From positions 124,001 through 188,000 of the forward strand of contig NZ_BMVF01000013.1 in NCBI RefSeq assembly GCF_014650575.1: a stretch of DNA of 64,000 nucleotides. The letters are read 5' to 3'. Every line of letters starts with the position of its first letter. The stretch's first letter is position 1. A model generated the notes under the pieces. It was not told the origin of the DNA. It did not search any database and saw only the letters and a program-made list of their open reading frames with translations. A program made the position numbers and the translations under genes. The stretch comes from Streptomyces naganishii JCM 4654. Lineage in GTDB: Bacteria > Actinomycetota > Actinomycetes > Streptomycetales > Streptomycetaceae. This document shows positions 8,350-17,378 of the stretch, in pieces.

Positions 8350-9588
8350 ATGAGACCGCAACACTCACCGTGCCGCAAGTCGAGGGTGTACGCCGCCTGG
8401 TCCGTACCGCTCGTGGCCGTGTCCCTGACCGCGGCGAGTCTGGCAGGTGCGTATTCTCCCGCGGCATCGGCCGAACCGGCGGCAGCGGCCCCGGCAGAAC
8501 CGGCGGCAGCCGGCACCGCGGCCGGGAACAGCGCGGCGACCTGCGTCAACAGCGTCTACGGGGCGATGACGAGTGCGCAGCGGGTCGGCCAGTTGTTCAT
8601 GGGCGGGATCAACGCGGCGACGCCGGACCAGAAACGCATCGCCGTTCTGCACCAGTACCACGTGGGTTCGGTCTTCCTCGCCGGGCGCAGTACCAAGGGC
8701 ACGCAGGCCACGAAGACCGTCGTCAACGGCCTCCAGGCGAAGTCCGACACCGTGGCGGGGCACCGCGTGGGACTTCTGATCTCGACCGACCAGGAGGGCG
8801 GCCGGGTGCAAGTGCTGTCCGGCCCCGGATTCTCGACGATGCCGAGCGCGCTGGTGCAGGGCACCTGGACGACCACGAAGCTGCGCGACAGTGCCGCCGT
8901 ATGGGCCAAGCAGCTCAAAGCGGCCGGTGTGAACCTCAACCTCGCGCCCGTCGCCGACGTCGTCCCGGCCAGTCTCGGCAAGAACAACGCACCGATCGGG
9001 GCGTACGACCGCGAGTTCGGTCACACGGCCGCGACGGTCACCCCGCACAGCGACGCGTTCGCCGCGGGTTTCGCGCAGTCCGGCGTACTGGCCACGGTCA
9101 AGCACTTCCCGGGCCTCGGCAACGTCCGCGGCAACACCGACACCACCGCCGGCGTCGTGGACTCGGTGACCACGCCCAAGAGCTCGAGCCTCACCCCCTT
9201 CAGTTCGGCGATCAAGGCCGGCATCCCCTTCGTGATGATCTCCTCCGCCACCTACACCAAGATCGACGCCAAGCATCAGGCGGTGTTCTCGTCCACCGTG
9301 ATCCAGGGTTTGCTGCGCAAGACGTTCAATTTCCAGGGCGTGGTCGTCTCGGACGACATCGGCAACGCGGTCGCGGTGAAGAAGGTGCCGCCGGGTGACC
9401 GTGCCGTGCGGTTCCTGTCGGCAGGCGGGAACCAGGTCCTGACCGTCGAACCCAACCTGATCCCCGCCATGGTCAAGGCCGTCCAGGCCCGGATGGCGCA
9501 GAGTTCGGCCTTCAGCAAGCAGGTGGACACGAGCGTGCACCGCGTCCTCGCCGCCAAGCAGAAGGCCGGCCTGCTGCACTGCGGCTGA
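8350..9588 (+). CDS. Secreted glycoside hydrolase family 3 protein (beta-N-acetylhexosaminidase-like)
   Basis: A 412-residue exported enzyme. After a basic start (MRPQHSPCRKSRVY) comes a hydrophobic signal segment ending around ASAEPAAA, then an Ala/Pro-rich linker, then a GH3 catalytic domain from about residue 60. GH3/NagZ marks are LLISTDQEGGRVQ, the KHFPGLG segment (KHFPGHG in NagZ) and VVVSDDI with the likely nucleophile Asp. NagZ enzymes carry a His-Asp catalytic dyad in a loop after KHFPGHG; here NVRGNTDTT follows, so the loop deviates. ATG 8350 is preferred over an earlier ATG at 8293 because of GGAAGGGGA 6 bp upstream and the proper signal peptide. Substrate probably an amino-sugar polymer or glycoside. 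Confidence 0.85.
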   Translation: MRPQHSPCRKSRVYAAWSVPLVAVSLTAASLAGAYSPAASAEPAAAAPAEPAAAGTAAGNSAATCVNSVYGAMTSAQRVGQLFMGGINAATPDQKRIAVLHQYHVGSVFLAGRSTKGTQATKTVVNGLQAKSDTVAGHRVGLLISTDQEGGRVQVLSGPGFSTMPSALVQGTWTTTKLRDSAAVWAKQLKAAGVNLNLAPVADVVPASLGKNNAPIGAYDREFGHTAATVTPHSDAFAAGFAQSGVLATVKHFPGLGNVRGNTDTTAGVVDSVTTPKSSSLTPFSSAIKAGIPFVMISSATYTKIDAKHQAVFSSTVIQGLLRKTFNFQGVVVSDDIGNAVAVKKVPPGDRAVRFLSAGGNQVLTVEPNLIPAMVKAVQARMAQSSAFSKQVDTSVHRVLAAKQKAGLLHCG

Positions 9589-9973
9589 CGCACGGCGTCG
9601 GCGGAGCGCCAGCCCGGCGGCGCCCAGCAGCGTGCGGCCGCGCACCCGCAGCAGGTTGAGCAGCGACAGAGCGGGGGCCTGACGGCCTCCATGGGCTCCG
9701 GCCCGGTGGCGCGCCAAGCGGGTATCAAAAGCGCGGGGTTGACATGCCGTCAACCCCTGCGGCGGGGGTAGGCGCTCCCTGTGACAGTCGAGGAAACGTC
9801 CCACGGGGTGGAGCGCGGCACGCGTTCACCAAGAAGGATCTTGCTCGGGAGAGCTCGCGCCCGGCCCGGTGGGGCGTGCGGAGCGGAAGAGTGACCTGCT
9901 GACCACGGTCACCGCCGCACACCCACTTCGACGTTCTCGGCCGGTTACGGCAACAGCGATCCCAGGGGGAACA
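9589..9973. other. 385-bp intergenic region between GH3 and VC0807-like genes
   Basis: No gene with family support is seen. The region holds a perfect inverted repeat at 9735-9757 and, near its right end, GGGGGA as the ribosome site of the next gene. An upstream in-frame extension of the next gene (from 9869) lacks homology. Confidence 0.6.
9735..9757. promoter_or_regulatory. Perfect inverted repeat GGGGTTGAC-n5-GTCAACCCC
   Basis: The 9-bp arms are perfect, with a 5-bp spacer. TTGACA inside it resembles a -35 hexamer, so it could be an operator overlapping a promoter of the downstream membrane protein gene. It could also form a GC-rich hairpin ending the GH3 transcript, but no T-run follows. 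Confidence 0.55.
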
Positions 9974-10720
9974 ATGCCTGATGGGCAATATGGCACGCAT
10001 GCGACAACAGCACAGGACGTGCGGACCGCGCTGGTGGACGAACGCCCCAGGCGACCCGCCCGGTCCCGGGGCAACGCGATAGGCGGCTGGGTTCTCACGA
10101 TCGTGCTGAACGTCGTGGCGCCGATCCTGACGTACAAGGCCCTGCGCGATCAGGGGTGGAGCGAGTTCACCGCCCTGCTCGCGTCCGGTGCCTGGCCGAT
10201 GCTCGACAGCGTCGTCCACGTCGCGTGGCGGCGCCGTCTGGACGAATTCGCCGTCGTGACCCTGGTGTTCCTGGTCATCACGGCCGTGGTCTCACTCGTC
10301 GGCCCGCACTCGGCGCGGGCCCTGCTGTTCAAGGACTCGGCCGTCACCGGGCTGTTCGGCCTGCTGTGCCTGGCGACGTTGCAGGCCCGTCGGCCGCTCA
10401 TGTTCTACTTCGGCCGCAAGTTCACCACCGACGGCACCGCCGCGAGCACCGCCTGGTGGAACGGCCTGTGGCGACTGGCAGGCTTTCGCACGACCATACG
10501 GACGATGACCGCGGTGTGGGGCGTGGCCTACTGCGTCGAGGCGGTCGTCCGCATCGCGCTGACCTACGCGCTGAGCACCGACACCATGGTGGTCCTCAGC
10601 CCCGTTCTGATCTACGGCACGCTCGGCGCTCTCGCCGTGTGGACGGCCGTCTACGGCAAACGGGCACGGCGCAAGGGCGAGGCACGCGCCGCGGCGGCCG
10701 CCGCCGCCGACCGGAGCTGA
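9974..10720 (+). CDS. VC0807-family integral membrane protein
   Basis: A 248-residue membrane protein resembling the VC0807 family of unknown function. It has about six hydrophobic helices after a 35-residue polar N-terminus. Characteristic segments are NVVAPILTYKAL, AWPMLDSVVHVAWRRRLDEF, KDSAVTGLFGLLCL, RPLMFYFGRKF and a tryptophan-rich STAWWNGLW loop. Start ATG 9974 follows AGGGGGA with short spacing; a longer frame from 9869 has no family similarity. The C-terminal tail is Arg/Lys/Ala rich and cytoplasmic by charge. Transport or enzymatic role is not known. Confidence 0.8.
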   Translation: MPDGQYGTHATTAQDVRTALVDERPRRPARSRGNAIGGWVLTIVLNVVAPILTYKALRDQGWSEFTALLASGAWPMLDSVVHVAWRRRLDEFAVVTLVFLVITAVVSLVGPHSARALLFKDSAVTGLFGLLCLATLQARRPLMFYFGRKFTTDGTAASTAWWNGLWRLAGFRTTIRTMTAVWGVAYCVEAVVRIALTYALSTDTMVVLSPVLIYGTLGALAVWTAVYGKRARRKGEARAAAAAAADRS

Positions 10721-10947
10721 TCATTGGTCACAGGCTCGTCCGTGGCAGGAAGGCGCCCGACAACTCGGCGGAGCACGGTGGTTCTCCGCGGTGCGGTGGC
10801 CGCTTCCAGGGGCTCGACGAGCCGGCGCCCGCTGCCGTCGCCCCGCGCCCAGGCGTCGATGGGAGGTCCAGTCGGCCTGGCTCAGTGGTCGCAACGAGGC
10901 CTGGCCGGCGTCCCGATACGCCGCCGGCCAGCCCAACCACCCCGGGT

Positions 10948-11469
10948 TCAGGGCAAGTGCGGGCGCACGGACACCCAGCTTGCGAGACGATCTCTGTTCG
11001 GGCCAGGGGGAAGGCTGGGCATGAGTCGGCCGATGTGCGCGGTGAGATTCTTGTGCCGGCGCAGTTCGCCGATCTGCTCGATCGGGAGGTCTCGCCAGCC
11101 GGCTGCGAGCCGCTTCGCGCGGCACGGCTCGAGCACGAGCGCCGTGAGAGTGTCGTTGGCCAGGGCTTCAGGGTTCCAGTCGGGGTCAGCGTCGGCGCCG
11201 AGGTGTTCAATGACCCAGGTCCGCAGCGCGAATTCCTGACAGCGCATACGGGCTCGCTCCCACAGACCGTCGCCGTGGAACCGCCTGTTCGCCGCCAGGC
11301 ACAGCTTGGCCCAGCGAAGGCGGCTCTCGCGCGACTGCGCGGACCGATACACGTGAGCCTGCGCAACCGTGCGTATGCGCTCCAACTCCGGCCCGCGCTG
11401 AAGCCCGGCCAGGCGGGCCTCCAGGCTCTCCATACTCCAGGAACTCTGGTCCAGATGTGGCTGATCCAC
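10948..11469 (-). CDS. Hypothetical protein
   Basis: A 173-residue soluble protein starting with GTG at 11469 (ATG at 11433 is an alternative). It is rich in Arg, Leu and Trp and appears largely helical; visible stretches are RGPELERIRTVAQAHVYRSAQS, RLRWAKLCLAANRRFHGDGLWERARM and LPIEQIGELRRHKNLTAHIGRL. No domain is recognised. It is flanked by 227 bp (10721-10947) and 277 bp (11470-11746) with no supported genes. Composition suggests a real coding frame but support is moderate. Confidence 0.55.
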   Translation of the reverse strand: MDQPHLDQSSWSMESLEARLAGLQRGPELERIRTVAQAHVYRSAQSRESRLRWAKLCLAANRRFHGDGLWERARMRCQEFALRTWVIEHLGADADPDWNPEALANDTLTALVLEPCRAKRLAAGWRDLPIEQIGELRRHKNLTAHIGRLMPSLPPGPNRDRLASWVSVRPHLP

Positions 11470-11746
11470 GGTGCGCCCCTTCCGCGCGCGACTAACGCGA
11501 CCACCTGCGAACGAGCCCCTGGACCAGGCCCCTCCCGCCCCGCCGGGACGCTCTCGTGCCGCTCACGTCAGTCTGGTCCTGCCGCTGTCCCGGGCTCACG
11601 CCTGCCGGATGACCCGCTCCATTGTGCCGCTCCCCCGTTCGTCCGCAGCCGGAAGCATGCCGCTGCCGCAGCGCACCACCATGAACTCGCCGCTCGATCA
11701 CGAAGCGGGTCCGCCGTCACTGGGGAAGGCCCAAGTCCGTTTCCGG

Positions 11747-12991
11747 CTAAGCGATCCAGCGGTGGATCGTGCCCCGGTGCATGACGAAGTCGACGTCGCC
11801 GGTGGAGTCGATGTCGTCGAAGGGGTCTCCGGGCAGAGCGACGAGATCTGCCGTGGCGCCGGGTCGGATCCGGCCCAGGTCGGGGCGTCGCAGCAGGTCG
11901 GCGGCGGTGCTGGTGGCGGCGCGCAGTGCCCGTAGCGGAGAGATGCCGCTTCCCACCATGGCGGGGAACTCTCTCCCGTTCAGGTGATGGGGGAACATGC
12001 CCGCGTCCGTACCGAAGGCGACGCGCACATCGCTGGCGGCCACATTGCGTGCGCTGTCCCGGAGTTGGTCGGCGTAGCGGTGGAATTTCGTCCGCTCGGC
12101 CGGGTCTTTGCCCTGCCAGTAGCTCTCGTCGTCGAGGTGGTCCAGCGCGTCGAGGACCATGAACTGGGTGGGGACGAGGAACACCCCGCGCTGCTGCATG
12201 AGCGACAGGGTCTCGGACGAGGCGAGGTTGCCGTGCTCGATGCTGCGCACTCCGGCCCGCACGGCCCGTGCGACGCCAAGGTCGCCGTAGGCGTGCGGGG
12301 TGCACGGGACGTCCAGGTCGGCGGCGGTGGCCACCAGCGTGTCCATCTCGCTCTGCGTGTAGGTGGCCTGCCCGGGATCGTCGCTGGGGCTGCCGAAGCC
12401 GCCGGTGGCGCCGAACTTGATCCAGTCGGCGCCGGCGCGGATCTCCGCGCGCACGGCGCGGGTGATCTCGGCGGGGCCGTCGGCGAGTACGCCGATCTCA
12501 CGGCCGTACTCGGGCGCGAGCAGGGTGGAGAGATCCCCGTGCGCGCCACGGGCCGAGATCAGGTGCGGGGCCACCAGCATCCGCGGCCCGGTGATCAGGC
12601 CCCGGGCGAGCGCGTCGCGCAGGTGCACCGTGATCGGCTCGCCGGTGAAGGTGGCCAGGTCGCGCACCGTGGTGAACCCGCGGTCGAGCAGGTCACGCAG
12701 GACCGGCAGGGCACGCAGCGCGATGACCGTGGCCGCGTCGGCCGCGAACGCGGTGAGCACGGCCGACGGGTCCATCGTCGTGTGGATGTGGCAGTCGATG
12801 AAACCAGGCAGCAGCATGCGCCCGCCGAGGTCGACCACCCGCCCCGCACCGCGCTCGACCTTTTCGCCGACCTCGGCGATACACCCGTCGCGGACCGCGA
12901 CCTCGGTGTGACCGGACGGCTTGTCCGCCAGCCCGTCCCAGCACCGCTCGGCCACGATCACGACGGTCTCGGTCGAGATGTTCGCGGTCAT
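11747..12991 (-). CDS. Amidohydrolase-superfamily metal-dependent hydrolase
   Basis: A 414-residue enzyme of the imidazolonepropionase/prolidase-like branch. Metal ligands are visible: GFIDCHIHT near residue 60, a lysine for carbamylation in WIKFGATGGFG, His in CTPHAYGD and SIEHGN, and the final Asp in AFGTDAGM. The C-terminus LGRIRPGATADLVAL rebuilds the small composite domain typical of the family. ATG 12991 is favoured because GGGAG lies 6 bp upstream. An upstream extension would translate a hexanucleotide repeat into Asp-Arg repeats and is not credible. Substrate unknown; possibly a dipeptide, lactam or cyclic amide. Transcribed away from the divergent SDR gene. Confidence 0.87.
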   Translation of the reverse strand: MTANISTETVVIVAERCWDGLADKPSGHTEVAVRDGCIAEVGEKVERGAGRVVDLGGRMLLPGFIDCHIHTTMDPSAVLTAFAADAATVIALRALPVLRDLLDRGFTTVRDLATFTGEPITVHLRDALARGLITGPRMLVAPHLISARGAHGDLSTLLAPEYGREIGVLADGPAEITRAVRAEIRAGADWIKFGATGGFGSPSDDPGQATYTQSEMDTLVATAADLDVPCTPHAYGDLGVARAVRAGVRSIEHGNLASSETLSLMQQRGVFLVPTQFMVLDALDHLDDESYWQGKDPAERTKFHRYADQLRDSARNVAASDVRVAFGTDAGMFPHHLNGREFPAMVGSGISPLRALRAATSTAADLLRRPDLGRIRPGATADLVALPGDPFDDIDSTGDVDFVMHRGTIHRWIA

Positions 12992-13022
12992 GGCCGCTCC
13001 CTGGCTCGCGGCTGGTGCGTCG

Positions 13023-13046
13023 CTGTCCCTGTCCCTGTCCCTGTCC
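13023..13046. repeat. Hexanucleotide repeat (CTGTCC)x4
   Basis: Four perfect tandem copies of CTGTCC lie 32 bp upstream of the amidohydrolase start, inside the divergent promoter region shared with the SDR gene. Such repeats can vary by slippage; an effect on expression is speculative. Confidence 0.8.
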
Positions 13047-13237
13047 GATTTTCCCACCTGGCGTGGGCATGTGCAGCCGGGGTCCCCCACGGTTCGGGAG
13101 GCCGTTCTCCTGTGCGAGCTCGTGTGTGGCCGGCGGCACGAGGCCGGCCGGACCCGCTCGCGCCGGTCCCGCTGTCTTGAGGGGATGCGTCACGGGCCGC
13201 GATGATGCGAGGGTTGGCGAAACCTGGGGGAGGCGCG

Positions 13238-14041
13238 GTGGGGCTGGGCACGGTGGCGGTAACAGGCGCGGCGGGGAAGATCGGTTCCGTGGTGCGTGAG
13301 GCGCTGCGGCGTGAGGCGGAACGCCTGGTCCTGCTCGACCGCGTGCCGTTACGGCCCGAGGCCGAGAACGAGGACGTCCGCACTGTCGACCTCCGGGACG
13401 CGGCCGCCGTGGAGGCGGCGCTCGCGGGGGCCGATCGCGTGCTTCACCTGGGCGGTGTGGCGGACGAGGCGCCGCTTCCGGAGCTGCTCGAAGCCAACGT
13501 GCTCGGCACCCACCACGTCCTGGAGGCGGCGCGGCGCACGGGAATCGAGCGGGTGGTGCTGGCCGGCAGCAACCGCGTGACGGGCTTCTACCCCACGGCG
13601 CATGTCACCGGTCCGCACGATCCGGTGCGCCCCGACGGCCTGTACGGGGTGAGCAAGGCGGCCGTCGAGGCCCTCGGGCGGCTGTACGCCGACAAGTTCG
13701 GCCTGTCCGTGATCTGCCTGCGCATCGGCAGCTTCGAGCAAGTGCCCACCGAGCCCCGGCATCTGGCGACCTGGCTGAGCCCGCGCGACGCCGTCGGCTA
13801 CATCCGGGCGGCGCTGACCGCTCCGCCGTCCACGCGGTTCGCCACGGTGTACGCCGTCTCCGCCAACTCCCGCCGCTTCTGGGAGCTTCCCGACCCAGCG
13901 GTACTGGCCTACGTCCCCGTCGACGACGCCCGACTCCACGCCGCCGAGATCCGGGGAGCGGACCTCCCCACCGACCCCGCCGCACCCCAGGCCGGCCCCT
14001 ACGCCCTGCCCGAGTTCACGCTCAAGCACCTCAGGACCTGA
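13238..14041 (+). CDS. NAD-dependent SDR, uronate dehydrogenase-like
   Basis: A 267-residue extended short-chain dehydrogenase. The Rossmann motif is VTGAAGKIGS near the N-terminus. The active site is YGVSKAAVEALG (Tyr and Lys), preceded by a serine in LAGSNRVTGFYP. The FYP, LRIGSF and RHLATWLSPRDAV segments match uronate dehydrogenases, which oxidise galacturonate or glucuronate to aldarolactones, though other sugar epimerase-like SDRs are possible. GTG 13238 is chosen for its GGGGGAGG ribosome site and family length; an ATG at 13202 would add 12 residues. A terminator-like hairpin follows at 14069. Confidence 0.85.
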   Translation: MGLGTVAVTGAAGKIGSVVREALRREAERLVLLDRVPLRPEAENEDVRTVDLRDAAAVEAALAGADRVLHLGGVADEAPLPELLEANVLGTHHVLEAARRTGIERVVLAGSNRVTGFYPTAHVTGPHDPVRPDGLYGVSKAAVEALGRLYADKFGLSVICLRIGSFEQVPTEPRHLATWLSPRDAVGYIRAALTAPPSTRFATVYAVSANSRRFWELPDPAVLAYVPVDDARLHAAEIRGADLPTDPAAPQAGPYALPEFTLKHLRT

Positions 14042-14068
14042 CCCGTAGGCGCAACTCTTCGTGGAAGA

Positions 14069-14097
14069 CCTGCCCGGTCCTCAGGCGGACGGGCAGG
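14069..14097 (+). terminator. Terminator-like hairpin after the SDR gene
   Basis: An 8-bp perfect stem (CCTGCCCG / CGGGCAGG) with a 13-nt loop lies 27 bp after the SDR stop and is followed by a modestly T-rich GCTGTTCTTGTG. It probably ends the SDR transcript before the next gene. Confidence 0.6.
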
Positions 14098-14156
14098 GCT
14101 GTTCTTGTGCAGATGCAGGGGCGCGGGCCCAACTCCGTTCATCCGAAGGAGCCGTG

Positions 14157-15281
14157 ATGCAGGTCGACGATGCCGGGGCGATCCGTCCCAACTCGGTTCT
14201 CATGGACAACACGACACTCTTCACCTGCCTTCCCATGGCCTCGGAGCCGGTGAGGCGGGAGTGCTACTGGGCGACCAAGGAGTGGGCCGACGATCTCATC
14301 GACCGCGGCATGTCCAACCTGGTCGAGTCCCTGATCCTCCACGAAGCGGTCTACGTCGACGGGGAACGGGGATATCACGCACCCGTGGTGGAGGAGATCT
14401 CCGAGCTCTTCCCCGGACTCCTCAGAGGAGTCGGCATCGGCGCGGACCGCGAGCAGGTCTTGCGGCGACTGTCCGAGGCGATGAGCGGCGGTGAGGAGCT
14501 CGACCGCGGTCTGTACAGCATCGCGTTCCACGCGTCCCGCAGCCGCCGCACCGGCGAGCCCCTGCACCTGTCGCACATCTACGGCTTCCTCCACGAGGAG
14601 ATGCAACGCGCCGGACTTCCCGGCTACGCCCCCGAGCCCGGCCGCACCGACCCGATGGTGTTCCGCACCTTCTTCTACCTCGCACTCGCTGCCCGCACAG
14701 GACTGCCGTACACGCCTTACTCGTTGAGGAACCCCATCCTGCTGGCCCTGTCCGAACGCGGCCTCACCCACCTCGTCGGCGGGCGCCCTCGGCACGCGAG
14801 CTGGGAATACTACGCGGAGATCGCGAAGAAGATCCTGTGGTCCTTCGACGATCAAGTGCGCCGCGCCTTCTCCGACCGGCTCCAGGAAGGGCCCGTCAGC
14901 CTGCCCGCCCTGCCGATGCCCGGCTTCTGGGAGATCATCAGGGAGCGGGCGCAGCATCCGGCGGCCGTCGCTGAACAAGTCCTCGAGTTGCGAGAGCGAG
15001 CCGCGCCGTATCGCGAGTACGTCGGTCAGCTGTCAGCCGCCTACGAGTCGGGTGATCTGTTGCTGCTGCGCCGGCAGCAGGAACTCCTCGCCGACCTCAT
15101 GGCGCGGCTGGGTTCGGCCATGCGCGTACCGCGGGTGGAATGGAAGCGTGTCGTCGTGCCCGTGAGGGTCAAGTCCCCCTTTCTCGAGCTCGATCAAGTC
15201 TCGTTCCGGGTCCCGGCTCCCAGCCGCTTCCGCGGACCCCAGTTCGCCTTCTTGCACGACTGGACGACTCGTCGCCTCTGA
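14157..15281 (+). CDS. Hypothetical protein, 374 residues
   Basis: A clear coding frame with AAGGAG 6 bp before ATG 14157 (an adjacent in-frame GTG at 14154 is possible). The protein is soluble, largely helical and rich in aromatic residues. Notable stretches are RPNSVLMDNTTLFTCLP near the N-terminus, RECYWATKEWADDLIDRG, SRSRRTGEPLHLSHIYGF and a C-terminal basic RVPRVEWKRVVVPVRVK. No signal peptide, membrane segment or nucleotide-binding motif is seen. I do not recognise the family. It stands alone between the hairpin at 14069 and a convergent channel gene, so context gives no function. Confidence 0.7.
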   Translation: MQVDDAGAIRPNSVLMDNTTLFTCLPMASEPVRRECYWATKEWADDLIDRGMSNLVESLILHEAVYVDGERGYHAPVVEEISELFPGLLRGVGIGADREQVLRRLSEAMSGGEELDRGLYSIAFHASRSRRTGEPLHLSHIYGFLHEEMQRAGLPGYAPEPGRTDPMVFRTFFYLALAARTGLPYTPYSLRNPILLALSERGLTHLVGGRPRHASWEYYAEIAKKILWSFDDQVRRAFSDRLQEGPVSLPALPMPGFWEIIRERAQHPAAVAEQVLELRERAAPYREYVGQLSAAYESGDLLLLRRQQELLADLMARLGSAMRVPRVEWKRVVVPVRVKSPFLELDQVSFRVPAPSRFRGPQFAFLHDWTTRRL

Positions 15282-15369
15282 ACGCGGGGCGTCGGGCGGG
15301 CCCCGGCGGCCCGCTCGTCCGTCGCGGTGGCGCGGAAACGTACCGGAGGGGAAGTGGGCCGAGCGTGGC

Positions 15370-16068
15370 TCAGGTGGCGTCTTCGGATGACGGTTCACGT
15401 TCGCTGGTTTCCGGGGGCTCGGGGGCGTTCAGGTCGAAGTGGAGGCCGATCATCCGGATCAGGAAGCAGGCCGACGCGGCTCCCAGTGCGGCCGGCAGAC
15501 CGTAGAGGCCCCATTCGATCGTGCCGACGGTCACCGCGGCCCCCACCAGGGCGGGGATGGCGTACAGGCCGCTGCGCAGTACCGACGGGATCTGCCGGAC
15601 GAGGGTGTCGCGGATCGTTCCCCCGCCCACCGCGGTGATCACCCCGAGCAGGATCGAGGGCGCGACTCCCAGACCCGAGGACAGCGCTTTGCTGGAGCCG
15701 ATCACCGCGAAGGTGCTCAACCCGACCGCGTCGAGGACGTTGATCGTCTGCTCCAGCCGGCGCAGGTGCTTGCTGAGGGCGAAGGCGATCAGGCCGCCGG
15801 CGGCGGCGAGCGTGTAGTAGCGCCAGTCCACGAGGGTCGCGGGAGGGAGCGCGTCGATCAGGATGTCCCGGATGATGCCACCGCCCAGTGCGGTGATCAT
15901 GCCGAGGACGACCACGCCCACCACGTCCAGCCTCGCGGCGCGCACCGCCGTCAGCGCCCCGTTCAGCCCGAAGGCGAAGGTGCCGGTCAGATCCAGGGCG
16001 AGCAACGTGACGGGTTCGGAGCGCATACCAGGTTCCATACCCTCATCGATCATGCCGCCTACGCGCAC
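15370..16068 (-). CDS. Trimeric intracellular cation channel (TRIC/UPF0126) family protein
   Basis: A 232-residue membrane protein with seven predicted helices and the internal duplication typical of the family. Each half carries a glycine motif: TALGGGIIRDILID in the first and TAVGGGTIRDTLVRQIP in the second. Prokaryotic TRIC homologues form potassium-permeable trimeric pores; older annotation was UPF0126/YicG. The N-terminus is uncertain: ATG codons at 16068, 16053, 16038 and 16026 are all in frame, and the last two start closest to the first helix. The C-terminal tail is acidic. Confidence 0.88.
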   Translation of the reverse strand: MRVGGMIDEGMEPGMRSEPVTLLALDLTGTFAFGLNGALTAVRAARLDVVGVVVLGMITALGGGIIRDILIDALPPATLVDWRYYTLAAAGGLIAFALSKHLRRLEQTINVLDAVGLSTFAVIGSSKALSSGLGVAPSILLGVITAVGGGTIRDTLVRQIPSVLRSGLYAIPALVGAAVTVGTIEWGLYGLPAALGAASACFLIRMIGLHFDLNAPEPPETSEREPSSEDAT

Positions 16069-16182
16069 GCGTCAGGCTCACCCGCCTCCCACCTGGAAAG
16101 GGCACGGCACGTGCGCGCGGAAGGTCTGACGGCGACCGGATGTTCTCGTACCTCGCCGGAGTGTCACGCCCCGGAACCCGGC

Positions 16183-16219
16183 GTGATACGCCGTCCCCGC
16201 AGGCGGGGCGGCGTATCAC
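16183..16219. terminator. Strong GC-rich hairpin terminator
   Basis: A stem of about 17 bp with a single bulged T: GTGATACGCCG and CCCCGC pair with GCGGGG and CGGCGTATCAC around a 2-nt loop. It lies 62 bp past the stop of the leftward LAxTG gene and upstream of the TRIC gene, so it most likely separates the two. Confidence 0.75.
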
Positions 16220-16280
16220 ACAGTGGTCAAGCCGGCCGGTCCGTGTCCGCTCCAGGGTGCGGGCTCTTACGGACGATCGG

Positions 16281-17348
16281 TCAGGCAGCGGTGCCGGAGT
16301 CCGCGTTCCTGCGGCGGCGTACGACGAACACCGCGCCCGCGCCGAGTGCGACCGCGGCGCCGCCCGCCAGGGCGATGGCCGGCAGGGCGGAGCTGGAACC
16401 GGTCTGCGCGAGGTGGCCCTGCGGCTCGATCTTGGTGTTGCCCGCGGGCTGGTGCTGGGGCAGCGGCTTCTTGCCGCCCTGCGGCTTGGCGTTGCCGGGG
16501 TCGCCGGGGGCCGTGCCGGCCTTGAGGATGTCGAACTCGTAGTAGCTGCCGTCGCCGGAGAAGACGCAGTTGCCCTCGTCGTCGGCGTACATGCCGATGC
16601 TGATGGCGTAGCCGAGACCGGCCGGGGCGCTCTTGTCGACGGCCAGGCGCAGATCGATGGAGAAGGACTCGTGGGCCTTGACGTCGGTGTAGCCCAGGTA
16701 GCCCGCACCCTCGTCGGTCTCGTCCAGGGAGATGGCCTTCCACGTGCCCGAGGCCGGGTCCTTGTACTGGAGGGTGAGGTGGCTGGTGTCGATGAAGTAG
16801 TCCTCCTCGTCCACCTGGGCGGCGAAGACACCGAAGTCGACGCGCTGGTAGGCGCGGTCCCCGGTGTTCTTCACGTTCAGCTTGAAGCCGTGGAAGCCGC
16901 TGCCCGCGACGATCTTCGAGGGCAGGCCGGACAGGCTGGTGCGGAGGTTCTTGTCGGTCTTGAACTCGTCGCCGCCGCACTCGACGGGACCCTCCGACGC
17001 GGACGCCGACACCGAGGGGGACGCGGAGGCGGTGGCGGAGGCCGAGGCCGCGGCGCTGGGTGACGAGGACGCGGAGGGAGCGGAGGAGGCCGAGCTGCTC
17101 TCGCCTCCCGCGGGCGTGGACTCCTCGCCCGCGGGGGTCGAGTTCTCGCCTGCGGGGGTCGAGTCCTCGGCACCCGGTGAGGACTCCCCCGCAGCGGGAG
17201 CGGGACCGCCCTCGTCCGGGGTCGACTCGGAGACCGCGGGCGTGGGGGTGACGTCATCGGTGGCGTACGCGACGGGGGCCGCGAGCAGCACTGCCGGGGT
17301 GACGGCGGCTGTCGCGGCGGCAAGGGCCAGGGAACGGCGAAGCTTCAT
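16281..17348 (-). CDS. LAxTG sortase-anchored surface protein
   Basis: A 355-residue secreted wall protein. It has an N-terminal signal peptide (MKLRRSLALAAATAAV to about AYA), then a Pro/Ser/Thr/Ala/Glu-rich stalk with repeats of TPAGE/SSTPAG type (about 30-120). A compact beta-rich domain follows (about 122-285) with two cysteines (VECGGDEF and GNCVFSGD). The C-terminus is a sorting signal: LAQTG, a hydrophobic helix and an RRRR tail. LAxTG is the motif used by class E sortases of Streptomyces. Function of the folded domain unknown; adhesion or coat building is inference. The start at 17348 is set by the signal peptide and GAGG 6 bp upstream. Confidence 0.9.
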   Translation of the reverse strand: MKLRRSLALAAATAAVTPAVLLAAPVAYATDDVTPTPAVSESTPDEGGPAPAAGESSPGAEDSTPAGENSTPAGEESTPAGGESSSASSAPSASSSPSAAASASATASASPSVSASASEGPVECGGDEFKTDKNLRTSLSGLPSKIVAGSGFHGFKLNVKNTGDRAYQRVDFGVFAAQVDEEDYFIDTSHLTLQYKDPASGTWKAISLDETDEGAGYLGYTDVKAHESFSIDLRLAVDKSAPAGLGYAISIGMYADDEGNCVFSGDGSYYEFDILKAGTAPGDPGNAKPQGGKKPLPQHQPAGNTKIEPQGHLAQTGSSSALPAIALAGGAAVALGAGAVFVVRRRRNADSGTAA

Positions 17349-17378
17349 AGGAACCTCAGGACAGGAGTGACGAGTGCG

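Noticed and set aside
11492..11701. Small leftward frame in the 11470-11746 gap
   Set aside because: No ribosome site, no homology, Arg/Gly-rich shadow composition.
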